This document shows, one piece after another, positions 12,461 to 23,865 of a DNA stretch of 64,000 bases. Position 1 is the stretch's first letter, and every line of letters begins with the position of its first letter. The stretch lies in NCBI GenBank assembly GCA_947184155.2, contig CAMXCT020001148.1:111130-175129 (forward strand). Direction: 5' to 3'. The notes beneath the pieces are model-generated. The model was given only the letters and a program-made list of their open reading frames with translations, did no database searches and was not told the DNA's origin. This DNA comes from Cladocopium goreaui (Eukaryota; Sar; Dinophyceae; Suessiales; Symbiodiniaceae). The position numbers and the translations under genes are program-made.

Positions 12461-13108
12461 GTGATGCATATATCACCTCGGAGCTCCTGCGTTTTGGAGC
12501 TGACCCAAGTCTCAAGGACACGTGGCTTGGTTTTTCGTATTGATTTTTGAGAGTGAAACGTGAACATTCATGGGGGAAGAATATGGGTAGAAGCGCAACT
12601 GATGTCAATGATATGAAGAGTAGTACAAGAATAATGGAAGTACCAACATATGGGCTCAGTTGGATTGGGCAATTTGTGGAATACAGCCAACGATGGGCCC
12701 TTGACCAAAAAAACATTGTCACTTGAAAGACCACGGGCCCCTATTCAGTATAGAATAGAATGAACAGAGTAGCCCCGTCGTATATGTATGTGAATGTAAT
12801 GTTTGATTCACCTATTGTTCTTCCCTCAGCAACTTGTAGGACGATAAGGCTTTTCATTGTCCGCCTCGAGGTCCTGATTTTATGTTTTGAGGATAGCCAC
12901 TCTGATTGTTGCCTACCAATTTGTCAGAGTGCCTTCAACATATCTTCCATGGCCTTGTTGTTCTATGTATTTGTTACTGTACGGTTTTACTGCATATCTA
13001 TCAATTTGGAAATCTACTGTCTCTATTGTATCTACTGTATCTACTATATCTATTGTATCCACTCTACTGTATCTACTACTGTAAATTGATCTATCCATCT
13101 ATCTATCG

Positions 13109-13146
<38 letters not shown>

Positions 13147-14588
13147 GTTTATTTCTTTCTATCCATCCATCCATCCATCCATACTTTGAGCCACAAGACA
13201 TTGGAAAACACAATGTTTCGCAACTTGTCTTCCTTTTCGCGCACGTTGATCTTCTTTGTTCTTGCCCTCTCTTCTCTGACTCTTTCTCTTGTCTGATCTT
13301 CTTTCTACTGGCTCCTCTTCTTTCACTGTTCTCACGACTGTTGCTGCATCTGTCCACAAGTCGGAAATTTGACTTCTAAACTTCCTTCGATTATATTGGT
13401 GGTTTATTGTAAAACTATACAGTATTTTACATTTGTATACCCTTTATATACCCAATTATTGTTGGTTAACTTCCCCCCATTTCCCTACCATGTATATAAC
13501 TTGACGATTCACACTTGTATATGCAACCCAGTTAGAATATAGCCCAGCTACACATGTGCCATGGCCAAAAGTGAGATTGTACCACCACAAGTGTGGATGG
13601 TCATCAATCCATTCATGGGAATTTAAGTTATACAGTATATCCCTTAGAAGTATTCCCAATTATGGGATGGATGACCATTAGATCCATTAGTCTCATGTTT
13701 TGACCCATAGAACATTTCTTGGGTGCTACCCCAAATATATGTTGGTTAATAACCCCAAAACGGATGCTTGAAATTTCCTGCCTCCCCATGGATCCCACAT
13801 TCCGCCTTCGGCTTTCCCAGGTGGGGACGGAGCGCCTACGACTACGCCGCGCGTGGTCCCCCCGAAATCCTTCAGATCTTGGCGCGTCATCCCAACGAAC
13901 GGCAGATGGACGCAGAGGGCAACCTGGACCGTTGCATCTTTTGGTCATTTTAACCCTCTGGTAAGATAGGAAGAACGACGGAACATCACTTTTTTTAAAG
14001 GGAAATGAACTATCAAGGGCCATTTTCAATAGCTAGGCTACGTCATATTACTAGAGGGTATCTGTTTTTTTTTCCATGCATCTATATTAACGGTTTCACC
14101 GGGTGGATTTGTCTGAAAATGGGACCCAGGGCTACACCACACTTGGATGGAATGATGAGTATCCATCTGGGGTACCCCAATGATGTGTTTTTCATGCAAA
14201 TCATCAGAAATTGTAAGGGGAACACCTTTACTTAAGGGTTAGTTTAACATGTTTAACTGTTTAACTTTAAATCAGCCAGATATGTCCAACAAATATATTC
14301 AAATTTAATCAGAACCAACAAGTTACAGAAGTTTTATTTGATTAAGATGAATCCACCACAGAGGGCAATTCAGCATTGGGAAAGAACACACAACCATCTA
14401 AATTACAATATTGCCGTGGCTCGGGCATAAACTTGTGTTGTTTGTTTGTTTTTTATATCTCCCCTTGGGAGGTGGCGGACGGTTGGTTCATCCAAGGCAA
14501 CCGCTGGCAGATGCATCCACCACCTGCCGGCTATGCGGAATTCTTTGCAAAAGTCGAGCAGGACCTTGATCCTTTTTTTCATGAGTGA
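12461..14588 (+). CDS. 3' part of an ankyrin-repeat protein gene
   Basis: Exon 12461-12521 follows the acceptor TTGCCAG and reads DAYITSELLRFGADPSLKDT, the second half of an ankyrin repeat. It ends at GACAC before GTGGCTTGG. The next exon begins at 13821 after TTTCCCAG and continues in phase as WGRSAYDYAARGPPEILQIL then ARHPNERQMDAEGNLD. The join gives the classic GADPSLKDTWGRSAYDYAAR ankyrin turn, and GTGG is shared by donor and exon 2. A third exon at about 14472-14588 reads ADGWFIQGNRWQMHPPPAGY then AEFFAKVEQDLDPFFHE and stops; its exact junction is ambiguous. Upstream exons with further ankyrin repeats should exist but were not located. The protein is probably a protein-protein interaction adaptor; substrate unknown. 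Confidence 0.65.
13085..13185. repeat. CTAT and CATC microsatellites
   Basis: (CTAT)n at 13090-13145 and (CATC)n at 13160-13183, inside the presumed ankyrin-gene intron, preceded by degenerate GTATCTACT repeats from 13015. Confidence 0.9.
13948..14058. mobile_element. Small inverted-repeat element (ACCCTCTGGTAA family)
   Basis: The left end ACCCTCTGGTAAGAT faces the right end ATTACTAGAGGGTAT, an imperfect inverted pair. The interior shares GGGCCATTTTCAATAGCT with the element at 16716-16790. It sits immediately 3' of ankyrin exon 2. Confidence 0.45.
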
Positions 14589-14895
14589 GGGTCAAAGATT
14601 TGACCTTAAAAAATTGATTTGAATATGGTTCCAACCTTTAGTTCTTTTCAAAATTTGTTTGGTTGTTTTTGTTTTATTGTTATTGGCGACAATATGTGAC
14701 AATTAGTAATGATCTTTCGGGGTCCAATCCACAAGCTTGTCGAGTTTGCATTAAGTCAATCAACTAAGTGGACGGATTCTCGAGTACAATGTAATTTTAA
14801 TGTAATTTAACCTTTGGGTAGAAATGGAGATATTTATATACTAACCAGCTAAAAGTTGTTTTTCCCCACCTGCCAGGTGAGGGTCTCTATAGATG

Positions 14896-14972
14896 TATCG
14901 CCCACAGAATCCCTGGGCTTCGCCGGACCCGAGCAGGGTGTCGAGCTTGCGGGCCGTCCGGGCCCTACACTT
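14896..14972 (+). CDS. GC-rich exon candidate
   Basis: A sharply GC-rich segment starts with ATG and reads MYRPQNPWASPDPSRVSSLR then AVRALHF. A second frame (LGFAGPEQGVELAGRPGP) is also open. No clear donor was identified. The composition jump against AT-rich flanks is the main evidence; the gene is unidentified. Confidence 0.25.
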
Positions 14973-15067
14973 TGTTTCTTTTTTTGAATGTCAGATAGAA
15001 TGTGAGAAAAGTGTCAAAAAAATCAAAAATACGCCAGGATTCCAAATTTAATGCGAGATAAACAACC

Positions 15068-15762
15068 AGTATGTATGTATGTATGTATGTATGTATGCAT
15101 GTATGTATGTATGTATGTATGTATGTTTGTTTGTTTGTTTGTTTGTATGTATGTATGTATGTATGTAATGTATGTAATGTATGTAATGTATGTAATGTAT
15201 GTAATGTATGTAATGTATGTAATGTATGTAATGTGTGTAATGTGTGTAATGTATGTATGTATGTGTGTAATGTCGTTCATGTGTGTATGTTGTAATGTCT
15301 GTTCTGTTGTCTGTATGTATGTATGTCTGTATGTATGTATGTCATGTCCTAAACTGTATGTCTGAGACCGTATGTATGTGAGTCTGATAGCCGCCACGCT
15401 GGGCGTGTAATGTCTGATGTATGTAATGTATGTATGTAATGTATGTAATGTATGTAATGTATGTATGTATGTATGTATGTATGTATGTATGTGTGTATGT
15501 ATGTATGTATGTACTGTAATGTAATGTAATGTAACGCAACGTAACGTAATGTAATGTAATTAATGTATGTATTAATGTAATGTAATGTAATGTAATGTAA
15601 TGTAATTTTGTAATGTAATACAATGCAATGCAATGCAATGTAATGTGTAATGTGATGTGATGTGATGTGATGTGATGTGATGTGATGTGATGTGATGTGA
15701 TGTGATGTGATGTGATGTGATGTGATGGATGTAATGTAATGTAATGTTATGTTATGTTATGT

Positions 15763-15829
<67 letters not shown>

Positions 15830-15860
15830 GTATATATATATATGTGTGTGTATTGTTTAT
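15068..15860. repeat. Compound microsatellite: GTAT, TAATG, TGATG, GTATAT
   Basis: Successive tracts: (GTAT)n at 15071-15165, TGTAATGTA-type repeats to 15300 and 15415-15640, a perfect TGATG pentamer tract around 15648-15728, and a TATATG hexamer tract at 15765-15830. Met/Tyr/Val/Cys frames on plus and Thr/His/Ile frames on minus are artefacts of the repeat. Confidence 0.95.
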
Positions 15861-15869
15861 ATATATATA

Positions 15870-16250
15870 TGCCAGATGAAATGTCAGACATGATGCCAGA
15901 TGGGATGCCAGATAGAATGTCAGATAGGACTCCCAATAGAATGCCGGAATCATGCCAGATAAAATGTCATACCGTAGTATCTTGGATAAAATGCAAGATA
16001 GACCGTCAGATAGGATGCCAGATAGGATGCCAGATGAAATATGAGATGACATGCCAGATAAATGTCAGAATATATACTCCATAAAGTGGTAGATAGGATG
16101 CCAGGTAGAATGTCAGATCGGAAGCCGGATAGAATGTCAGAAATATGCCAAATAAAATGCCAGAGTATATCTCCGATAGGATTTCACCCTAGAATGCCAG
16201 ATAATTTGTCTACTAGAACATCAGACAACATGCCAGATAGGTTGTGTTTG
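15870..16250. repeat. Degenerate GATAGAATGCCA minisatellite
   Basis: Variants of ATGCCAGATAGAATGTCAGA recur about every 12-15 bases. The repeat keeps a plus frame open with an MPDRMSDR-like pattern, but divergence shows no codon bias and I do not call it a gene. Confidence 0.8.
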
Positions 16251-16715
16251 AACATATATACATCCAAATTTGATGGTTGATTGGTGATTATGTTCCATGT
16301 TTTCCACAAATCATGTTTTCTTGCTGGCGTTGGAAATTTGGGAGACGTCCGGTGTTGCAGGGACATCTGGTGAGCAATGATAAGTTCTGGGTAACATTCC
16401 AGTTGTACATGAATTCCTTGAACATGTGTTGTTTCACCGTCCCTAAACAGCCAAATGTTTGTTTGTCCTTGACATATCCCTATGACCGTCAATCAAAAAT
16501 CTCATGTTTTGGATGGTTTGCAGATCACATTTTCCCATAATTTTATGGACCATCTACAGGCAACCCTGAGTGTCAAATTTCCCATGAAAACCCACCTCTG
16601 TTGACATGTGTGCCATGGTCAAAAGGTCGATGCCCATACATCATGCTGGGGGGTCGGTCATCAATAGTTCAATTTTTGTCAATAGGGGTCAATATACCCC
16701 ATTACAGTAAATCTC
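16251..16715. other. No gene recognised
   Basis: Nothing supported on either strand. Confidence 0.4.
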
Positions 16716-16790
16716 ATTACCCTCTGGGTAAATCAACTATTTTACTGGGCAATTTTCAATAGCAAACTGTTAGTTTACCGGATGGTAAAT
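16716..16790. mobile_element. Small inverted-repeat element (ACCCTCTGGTAA family)
   Basis: ATTACCCTCTGGGTAAATCA at the left faces GTTAGTTTACCGGATGGTAA at the right as an imperfect inverted repeat with interior GGGCAATTTTCAATAGC. Related ends occur at 13948-14058 and 40571-40689. Confidence 0.5.
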
Positions 16791-19597
16791 CCTATTAAAA
16801 TCCCATTAAATCATATTAAATCCCATAAAATCATCATTAAATCACAATCAAATCCCATGAAAATTGGGGAATCCCATGATATCCTATGTATGGTGACTGC
16901 AGCGCCCTGTCAAAGATGGTGTGGTGGGCTTGCCGGCTTGAGCATAAATGTTGGTACCATAGCTGGATGGTTTATTTCATGAAAAATAGCATCTATAAAT
17001 GGATGATGAACTGGGGTAGCCCTATTACAGGAAACCTTCATATTTGCTATATATCCATATTTGGATTATTTGGTTTCATTCACATTTTATTGGATATTTC
17101 ATAGAAGGAAATGCACTGAAAGACCATATTTGGAAGAGACGAACAATTTGGGTTTCACCACGCTAGCAGGGGTGCCCATGGTGCCATGCCAGGACCCTTT
17201 AGTGCGGGTTGGCTCGTGTGAAGCCCGATGGCTGTGTATCCTTGGAACACGATGTCTGCGAAGTACATGATTCGACGGTGATCAGATGGCAGGGTCTAGA
17301 TTCCCTGTTGTTTGATGGTTACATTTCATGATTCTTTATGTTTCATGTTCTTGTTGTGTTTGATGGTTTATATATATACATGTATATAGATATGATACTG
17401 TATGTTATTGTATATATGATTGAGTTTGTTTGTTGTTGTGTTAGTCTATCAGGTTTTGGTCAGGTTTTCACGTTGGCCTACTGTGCTTGAATTTGTGTCA
17501 CGTTGTTGTGACACTCTTCGAGCGGCCCGGTTGCTAATGCTAATTGCATAGCATCAGGTGGCACCGCATCCAGTGGATCTAGTTCGTGTCGACGAGATTT
17601 GGTCATTCGAAAAAATGGATGTGTGGATATGTTGTGAAAAACAACTGTTGATGATCAGTTCAGGACGGTTCCGGGGTTTTACATGTTATACATGTATATG
17701 TATGTATATTTATATATATATATATAGATTATAAGATTATACTATCTGAATCTATCGTAAATTTGGAGATGATTTAACATTGCTTTACTAACATCATTGG
17801 AAATTAGCATCATCCATGAAGTGGAAACCCCTATTTTCAAAACGACCGGCATCATGAAACGACCAGCAGGGTTAACAAAGGCACTGCTCAAACAGGTCAT
17901 GGAGAGTGGCTACAGTTACCCTTGAGGTGGCGTTATTAAAACTATGCTGGTTCTGCCTGAAAGTTTACATTCGCGTTCATAGTTAACTAATCTACCGTTT
18001 TCGTCCATTTTCATTGTTGATGTTGACTATGAACTATGCTGGTTCAAGGATGTTCATTCCTGTTTTTGTTTGCTACATGAGGATTCCAATTTGTGTTCGT
18101 GTGTGTGTTGACTTCCGTTCCCATAGTACTCATATATTTTTTTGACCTCAAATGCTCCTGCCATGTAGGTAAATCTTGAAGACAAGAGCATTTGCGGTTT
18201 GAGGGAGGTTTGTTGCCCCTTCAAAGCAATTACCTACATCATCATACATCCCCGTTTTAGTTGGCTGGTATGTGTATCTCCTTTGTCAAAGGGCTGAACT
18301 ACATTTGTTTTGAAGGATTTACTTTTGGTTGATATTATCGTGTTGGTTCATATCATTTTTAGTTGGCTGATATTCAATTTTGTTTGTTGGTTACTACATC
18401 CCCATGTATGGTGGTGAATTCTCCATTTCGGTTAAGATCCCTTTTTTTTATTGCTTAGCTCGCAATAACCGTGTTGACTTTTGCAAGAATTCACGATGTG
18501 ATGTGTGGTCCATTCTATGGATGACCTGTCGGTATGCGACACAGGAATCCGATGGATATGGCGATAGATCGCGATAACCTGGGGCAAATACTGCGATTTA
18601 AATCTATATAACTTGAAGTCAGAATCTGGGCAAATTTCATCAAATTTCAGTAATACCTGAGCTCCAAAGTCACCTTTTTTTCATGGTAGTGACACACAGT
18701 GTTTTGGTTTTCATTGGATTCTTTGGTTGAAGGTCGACATGCACATGGGCCTTGCGATGGCTGTTGGAATGATTCGAATGTGGGGTTAATCCGTGGTTAA
18801 TGTCAATAAATCCATGGTGAAAATCATATGGTTAAGTTTTTGAAGTATAAAATTTGCCTGGATTCATCGATGTACCCAAATGGGTCAAACTCCGTCGAAA
18901 TCTGGCCTTGACGGCGGTGGGTTTTACTTGCAAGGAAAACCCCATCCCCAAAATATGAACAATTCCTCTTTGGATCCCAAATATGTGTATAATACTATGC
19001 ATAAATCCTCTAGTCAGCCTAGTAAACCATGGTTTCTGGTGAGTGTTTAAGATTAGGGGGAAGGGGTTAATCATCAATTTTGGATCTGAGGTGAGCCATG
19101 GGAATTCAACTCCTCTGATTTCACCAAAGCTATCATTCCAGGAATGTCTATGAATAGAAAAACACATGGAATGATATCTTTGATACAAAACGGAATGTTT
19201 CTAAACTGATTCATCCATTATGTAAATTATCTGACTTCAACAAACACATTGATGACATGTTCAGAAAGCTGAAATTGAGTGGCGGCAAGACCAAAATTTC
19301 GGAGAACATTCCCTTGCACAGGCCTTAGATGACTGTTCATAGGTTGGGTACCATCAACCAAGGTATATACCTAAAATGTCCTTTGAATGTCGAACAGATA
19401 GAGTCCAACCTTCAAATATTAAGCAATTGTTTAGAGGTATATTTATTTATATACATAATTGTATGTCATGTCATATATATATAGGTACAATAGCTAGGTA
19501 CAATTATCCCCACCATTTTTGATTCTACAGATATACTCTAAAATTTCTGCTGGTAAAGTAAAGCTAGATGTCGATTGATGTTGATGGTTGAATCAGT
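16791..19597. other. No gene recognised; weak exon candidates
   Basis: About 2.8 kb. A terminal-exon-like string VPMVPCQDPLVRVGSC then EARWLCILGTRCLRST is open at 17174-17269 after TAGCAG, but all frames there are open and I cannot choose. GTAGGTAA at 18166 and TTACCTAC at 18230 form an inverted pair about 60 bases apart. No other signal found. Confidence 0.35.
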
Positions 19598-19801
19598 TCA
19601 ATCCTCAAGCGACATCCATATTTCTTGAGCCACTCGATGGTGTGGCACGCGACCCATACAAGGCCATTCCAGAAATCCGTTCGTCTTCAGCCGTGCATGG
19701 CTGCGAAGCCGTGAAGGCTGATCATACTTGATCACCGCCGGTTGTGGATCTTTCTGGCGAAACGAGGAGTTGTGACTTGCCGTGGACACTTTGTTGAACA
19801 C
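19598..19801 (-). CDS. Minus-strand exon candidate, unknown protein
   Basis: On minus a frame reads KDPQPAVIKYDQPSRLRSHA then RLKTNGFLEWPCMGRVPHHR and VAQEIWMSLED before the stop. An acceptor-like CGCCAG lies at about 19760, so the true exon may be 19598-19757. The composition is protein-like (aromatic, charged, Trp) but no family is recognised; plus frames over the same bases are interrupted. Confidence 0.35.
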   Translation of the reverse strand: MFNKVSTASHNSSFRQKDPQPAVIKYDQPSRLRSHARLKTNGFLEWPCMGRVPHHRVAQEIWMSLED

Positions 19802-20127
19802 TCCCCCAGTAAAATTGACATGGACATGGAAGCCATGGCTAGAATGGCTACTTCGATGATTTCCCGGAAAATTTGTGTTTTCTCACAAGCTCTAAAATTG
19901 CTTGAGGCGCAATCTGAAATCCTGATGCCTTGGATTTGCAATGACCCCACATTGCGGCGTACATGAGCCATCAATACGAATCATTAACAATCCGCCGTTG
20001 ATGGCTGATGAATTTGAGGCTCTTATATTTCAGAACTTGCATCCATCATCCAGTGCTTTGGCCTTTTAAGTCCATTTAAGCTTTATCCATATGCATCCAT
20101 AAATTTCATGGCCTTTTAATGTATTGT
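19802..20127. other. No gene recognised
   Basis: Short overlapping open frames on both strands; none supported. Confidence 0.35.
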
Positions 20128-20315
20128 ACTTGAAAGGTTTGGGGATAAACCATACCCATACTTTCTCATTCATGTATAGTATCCTACCTTGTACGGTCAT
20201 CACTTTCTAAGGTCGTTTACTTTTGGTGCAAAATGTCAAAACAGGTCCGCTGCCCCTTGGTGTGTCGCTCTGTTTGCTTTCTTGTGTTTTTGGGTGACTT
20301 AGTCAGCATTTCAAC
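20128..20315 (+). repeat. Left copy of a ~180 bp direct repeat
   Basis: Begins ACTTGAAAGGTTTGGGGATA and ends near CAGCATTTCAAC. It matches 23582-23760 over its whole length with scattered substitutions and small indels; the block ATGTCAAAACAGGTCCGCTG followed by CCCCTTGGTGT is identical. The two copies bracket a 3.3 kb segment of decayed coding sequence, as terminal repeats of an old element would. Confidence 0.75.
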
Positions 20316-20730
20316 TGGTTATCAGCTGTATTGGCTTTTTTCAACGGAGGTCGTGCGCCGTAAAACCCGACACGCGCATGGATTGCCTTTGCTGTTGAAA
20401 GCTCATGGCATCATCGGGCTCATCATACTTTTTGCCTAAGCTCTGTTTTCTGCACTGCCGGGCTTCAGAACGGAACATGTCAGAACAGAACTCGTCCTCG
20501 TTGAGCCTTTTGTGCAGACTCAGTGGATGTTCCTGGTAGTGACAGCTCGTTCATCGGCTAGCCGCTAGCCGAAGTTCATCAGAGACTCCCAAGGGGCGAT
20601 TTGCGGAAGCAAATCCTGCGTTTGTTATTGGTCCTGTAAGGCGGAACAAGTTTACCCAAGCCTCAAGATCAACGAGAAAGTGTTGCAGTTGCTCCCTCTT
20701 GCATCCAGTTCGATATCACAGTCTTCTTAA

Positions 20731-21420
20731 TTGCCATCAGTTGACCCATCAATGCGACCTCAAGTTTCGGTTCACAGCGACATCGAGTTTCATGGCCAAA
20801 GATCTCAGCAGTTGAATGTTGGGGTTGATCCAATGGTTTTTGCAAACATGGTGGCTAAATCAAATAGGATCATACAAGAGTCTGAAGACAAAGTTCGGTC
20901 AGGGTTTAGAGAACTTAGCCCAAGAGATCTATAGGCAGGTTCGTGTTAGCATCCAAGAGCTTGTGAACGTTGCTGAGGGGTTGTTTCAGACCAATTGCAA
21001 TCAAGCCAATTGGGTCCGAAACTTGTTCAGTCACAACGATGCAGAGATTTCCCAGGCTGAAGTGACTTTGCTACAGTCCAACAACCCGCTTGAGGAGAGT
21101 CTGGCTGCGTTCAGCGCTGCTCCAACTGTCGCATGTGCTAGGGTGCAGGTACAGCAGGTTAGTTTCGCCGAGTTGTGACGTTGTCGTGTCCAGTATAGTT
21201 CTGATGCTGTCCTTGCCCGTTCGTCTTTTGAGCGACGCATGGACTCCATGCAATTCAGAGTTTATCGGACAGACATGACAAACGGAGAAACATTGAGCAT
21301 AATGGCACGGACCCCAGTTGGTCCACCTGGTCCTCCACCCCACGCTCCACACTACGATGGTAACTGGCCTGATGATGTGAGGGGTGAATCAGAGGATCTG
21401 ATAGAAGTGGAAAGGAGATA
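20731..21420 (+). pseudogene. Frameshifted coding remnant (gag-like layout)
   Basis: The frame from 20731 reads SMRPQVSVHSDIEFHG and later NVGVDPMVFANMVAKSNRII and QESEDKVRSGF; near 20905 it passes to the frame ENLAQEIYRQVRVSIQELVN, then VAEGLFQTNCNQANWVRNLF and AEVTLLQSNNPLEESLAAFS. After a stop at 21176 a third frame gives SSDAVLARSSFERRMDSMQF and RVYRTDMTNGETLSIMARTP. Helical, charged, Gln-rich text continuing across three frames indicates one ancestral ORF with at least two frameshifts. Function not recognised. Confidence 0.5.
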
Positions 21421-21429
21421 GTCGATTCC

Positions 21430-21971
21430 CGAGCCTTGCCAAGCGCTAGGTTGGACCCAGCACCTAGCAATGCAGCTGACTTCGCTTTGATTTTGATGTT
21501 GGGGAGTCTGGATGTTAGCGAAGTTGATTATTTGACCTCATGGGTAGCTCTGGCGTCTAAGGTAGATTCAGCTCAAGAGCGTGCCAGTTCATCAGGCCTT
21601 GTCGGTTAGATCGTTGGTGAATTGACCGAAGGATCGGAAGATGTGCCAAAACTCCAGTTCAAAGTTCGAGGCAATTGAGGGCTGCGCTCGTCAGGGAACG
21701 GCCCATCGTGGCAGAGCTGCTGTACAAATGGTTTCCCGGCACTTTGATCTTGATCGAGTTCGAGGATCGCTGATCACATCACATCACAGTCAATTCAAAG
21801 AATGCTTGGAGAATTTCTTTCCCACAAACTCAGCACTGTTCGTCATTTTTGGAACTAGTGATTGATGAAATCAAGCGTTCCCCTGACAACTCCATGATGA
21901 GGAAGTTTGATTACTTGTGCGGTGAGTTGCAGGAGTTCTTGGCGGAGGAACTTGAACGCCCGTTCAAATGA
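21430..21971 (+). pseudogene. Continuation of the decayed ORF
   Basis: Frame text such as ARLDPAPSNAADFALILMLG, SLDVSEVDYLTSWVALASKV then DSAQERASSSGLVG precedes an in-frame TAG; after further shifts ELVIDEIKRSPDNSMMRKFD and YLCGELQEFLAEELERPFK end in TGA. The orientation and style match the preceding remnant, so both are read as one degraded gene. Confidence 0.45.
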
Positions 21972-22099
21972 ACAGTCCTTGCGAAGCCCCAAGAAGGCCA
22001 ATCAGCTCAAGCCGAACTTCCCTGCCCTGCCTGCCAGTGATGCCCCGGTTGTACTCCTTCCGTAGCTGCCGCGGTTAGCGCACCGAAACTGAAACCTAA

Positions 22100-23581
22100 A
22101 CATCATTCAAAATTCAAATAGCCTTCAGTGATGAAAGACTGTTGGTTGCAATTCACCAACAGGGGGCTGACTTGTGTTGCAAGTTTCTTGTGACGCATGT
22201 AAATTGCAAAAGGATGCGCCGCTCTAAGAGCGCAGCTGCATGATCTTTAAAAGATTAATCATGGGTTGTGACTGTCGGTTGTTAAACAACTTTTTGAGGT
22301 GAGCCCATCAAACTAGTTGGTCCTTCTCTTGCGATGGCCGACTTTTACCTGTCGTTTGGTTCGACGCTTAATGCCCGGTTGTGCATGACCAGCGCATTCT
22401 GCCATTCTGTTCCAACTAAGTCTGGCTTATGCAAGCTTGTGTCTCTGCAGGGCTCTCTGTAGCGCCTTTCGGACTAGGTCAACATCTTTTGGAGTGTCGC
22501 CTTTCCACCCAAAGAGCTCAAGTGCATTTTGTGCGTGGGCTGTCACTAAGTTTCAGCCTGAACTGAACCTCCTTGACCTTAAAGCAGCAGCTTCACAGTG
22601 GCTTGTACTAAGTACTGTCCAATACCCTTGGATGTCGTGCAGATGGCCGATATTCTTGGACTTATTGTGGATTCGCCGCAAAGGGTTCTTTGCTAAGCAT
22701 TGGACTTGTCACAACTGCAATGGTGGAAGTTGTGTGCCTAGCCACTTTGTTTACCGTATACAAAGGATTGTCTCCAACAGTCCAAACTAAGTTAGACTTG
22801 TTGCTCCAGCCAAGGTGGATGTAACTAAGTTCCATCTACTTCTCTCTTAAAGTAGGAAGGAAGCCGTGCTTTGCCAGCATCGTTTGCAATTCGATCCAAT
22901 GGATTTTTGCTCAGCGATTTCCTTGGGTTTCTTTGGGCTTTTGTCATCTTTTCCCCAGCCTTGCATTCTTGCCGGGGGGTGTCTGGCTGAGACGGCGCCG
23001 CCCCCAAATTGCATCGGTTCCGGATTTCATGCATCGATATTTAGGTATTCGCAAGGTTGCACGGTAGCGTGCGTTTCCAAGACCTACATGTCACAGAGAT
23101 TTTGTAAAGAATGTGGCATCTCGTGACCTAGATTCAGCATATGCTTTTGTTAGTAGGAGCCTCGATAGCTATTGTATAGACTACTGACTTGATTGTGCTC
23201 AAGTCAAATAGCTGTCACATGGATGCAGCAAAGCTTCATCTATGTTGTTTCCTCGTATCGGTTTTGCTGAGTCATTTTTCGCTTGGATTTCATGCATCGG
23301 CAATGAAACGACATCCGTTGTGGATCGCATTGAGTCGACTTCTTTGGGTTTTCATTTTTCCCGCATAATGGAGAGTGGCTGCCATGGCGCCGCTCCTACA
23401 TCCGAGCATCGGTAATTAAGCGTGCCAAGTGTGGTGGTTCAGTGAGTGAATCCTGCCATTCTTGCCTGGAATTCTTTTGAGCTATGGGGCAGTTAGGGTT
23501 GTATCCGTCCGTAGAACTGATCACTCTCCGGTATAGGTCGTAAATCTGCGATTAACCCTGTACAGTTCATGATAATGGGGG
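22100..23581. other. 3' part of the bracketed segment, no recognised gene
   Basis: An open frame at 22437-22790 (117 codons) is Ser/Cys-rich and not recognisable. Nothing else supported. Confidence 0.35.
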
Positions 23582-23760
23582 ACTTGAAAGTTTTGGTGAT
23601 AAACCTACCCACACTTTCTCATGCAAAGTCTCCTTTCTGAGTCATCACTTTCGGATGTCGTGTACTCATGGCTCACGATGTCAAAACAGGTCCGCTGCCC
23701 CTTGGTGTCGCTGTGTTTGTTTTCTTGTGTTTTCGCGTGGGTTAATCAACATTTCACAAC
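23582..23760 (+). repeat. Right copy of the ~180 bp direct repeat
   Basis: Partner of 20128-20315; see that entry. Begins ACTTGAAAGTTTTGGTGATA and ends CATTTCACAAC. Confidence 0.75.
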
Positions 23761-23865
23761 GTTTTAAAGTTAAATATTAGCTTCAATTTCAAGAGCAATG
23801 AAAACCATGTTTTCTATTGGGTTAATGACGTGGGGTGCTGAGGGGGTCTTGATAAGGGTTTAGAC

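Larger units (their letters stand above)
20316..23581 (+). mobile_element. Interior of a decayed element bracketed by direct repeats
   Basis: The segment between the two ~180 bp direct repeats contains successive protein-like frames in one orientation separated by stops and frameshifts (see pseudogenes at 20731 and 21430) and an open frame at 22437-22790. This layout is compatible with a non-autonomous or decayed retrotransposon, but no reverse transcriptase, integrase or zinc-knuckle motif could be recognised and the ends lack an obvious TG...CA. Confidence 0.4.

Noticed and set aside
15023-15638. Met-Tyr-Val-Cys and Thr-His-Ile ORFs
   Set aside because: Direct translation of GTAT/TAATG microsatellites.
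18166-18237. Inverted pair GTAGGTAA...TTACCTAC as an RNA hairpin
   Set aside because: Only 8-9 paired bases with a loop of about 60; not convincing as an RNA gene.
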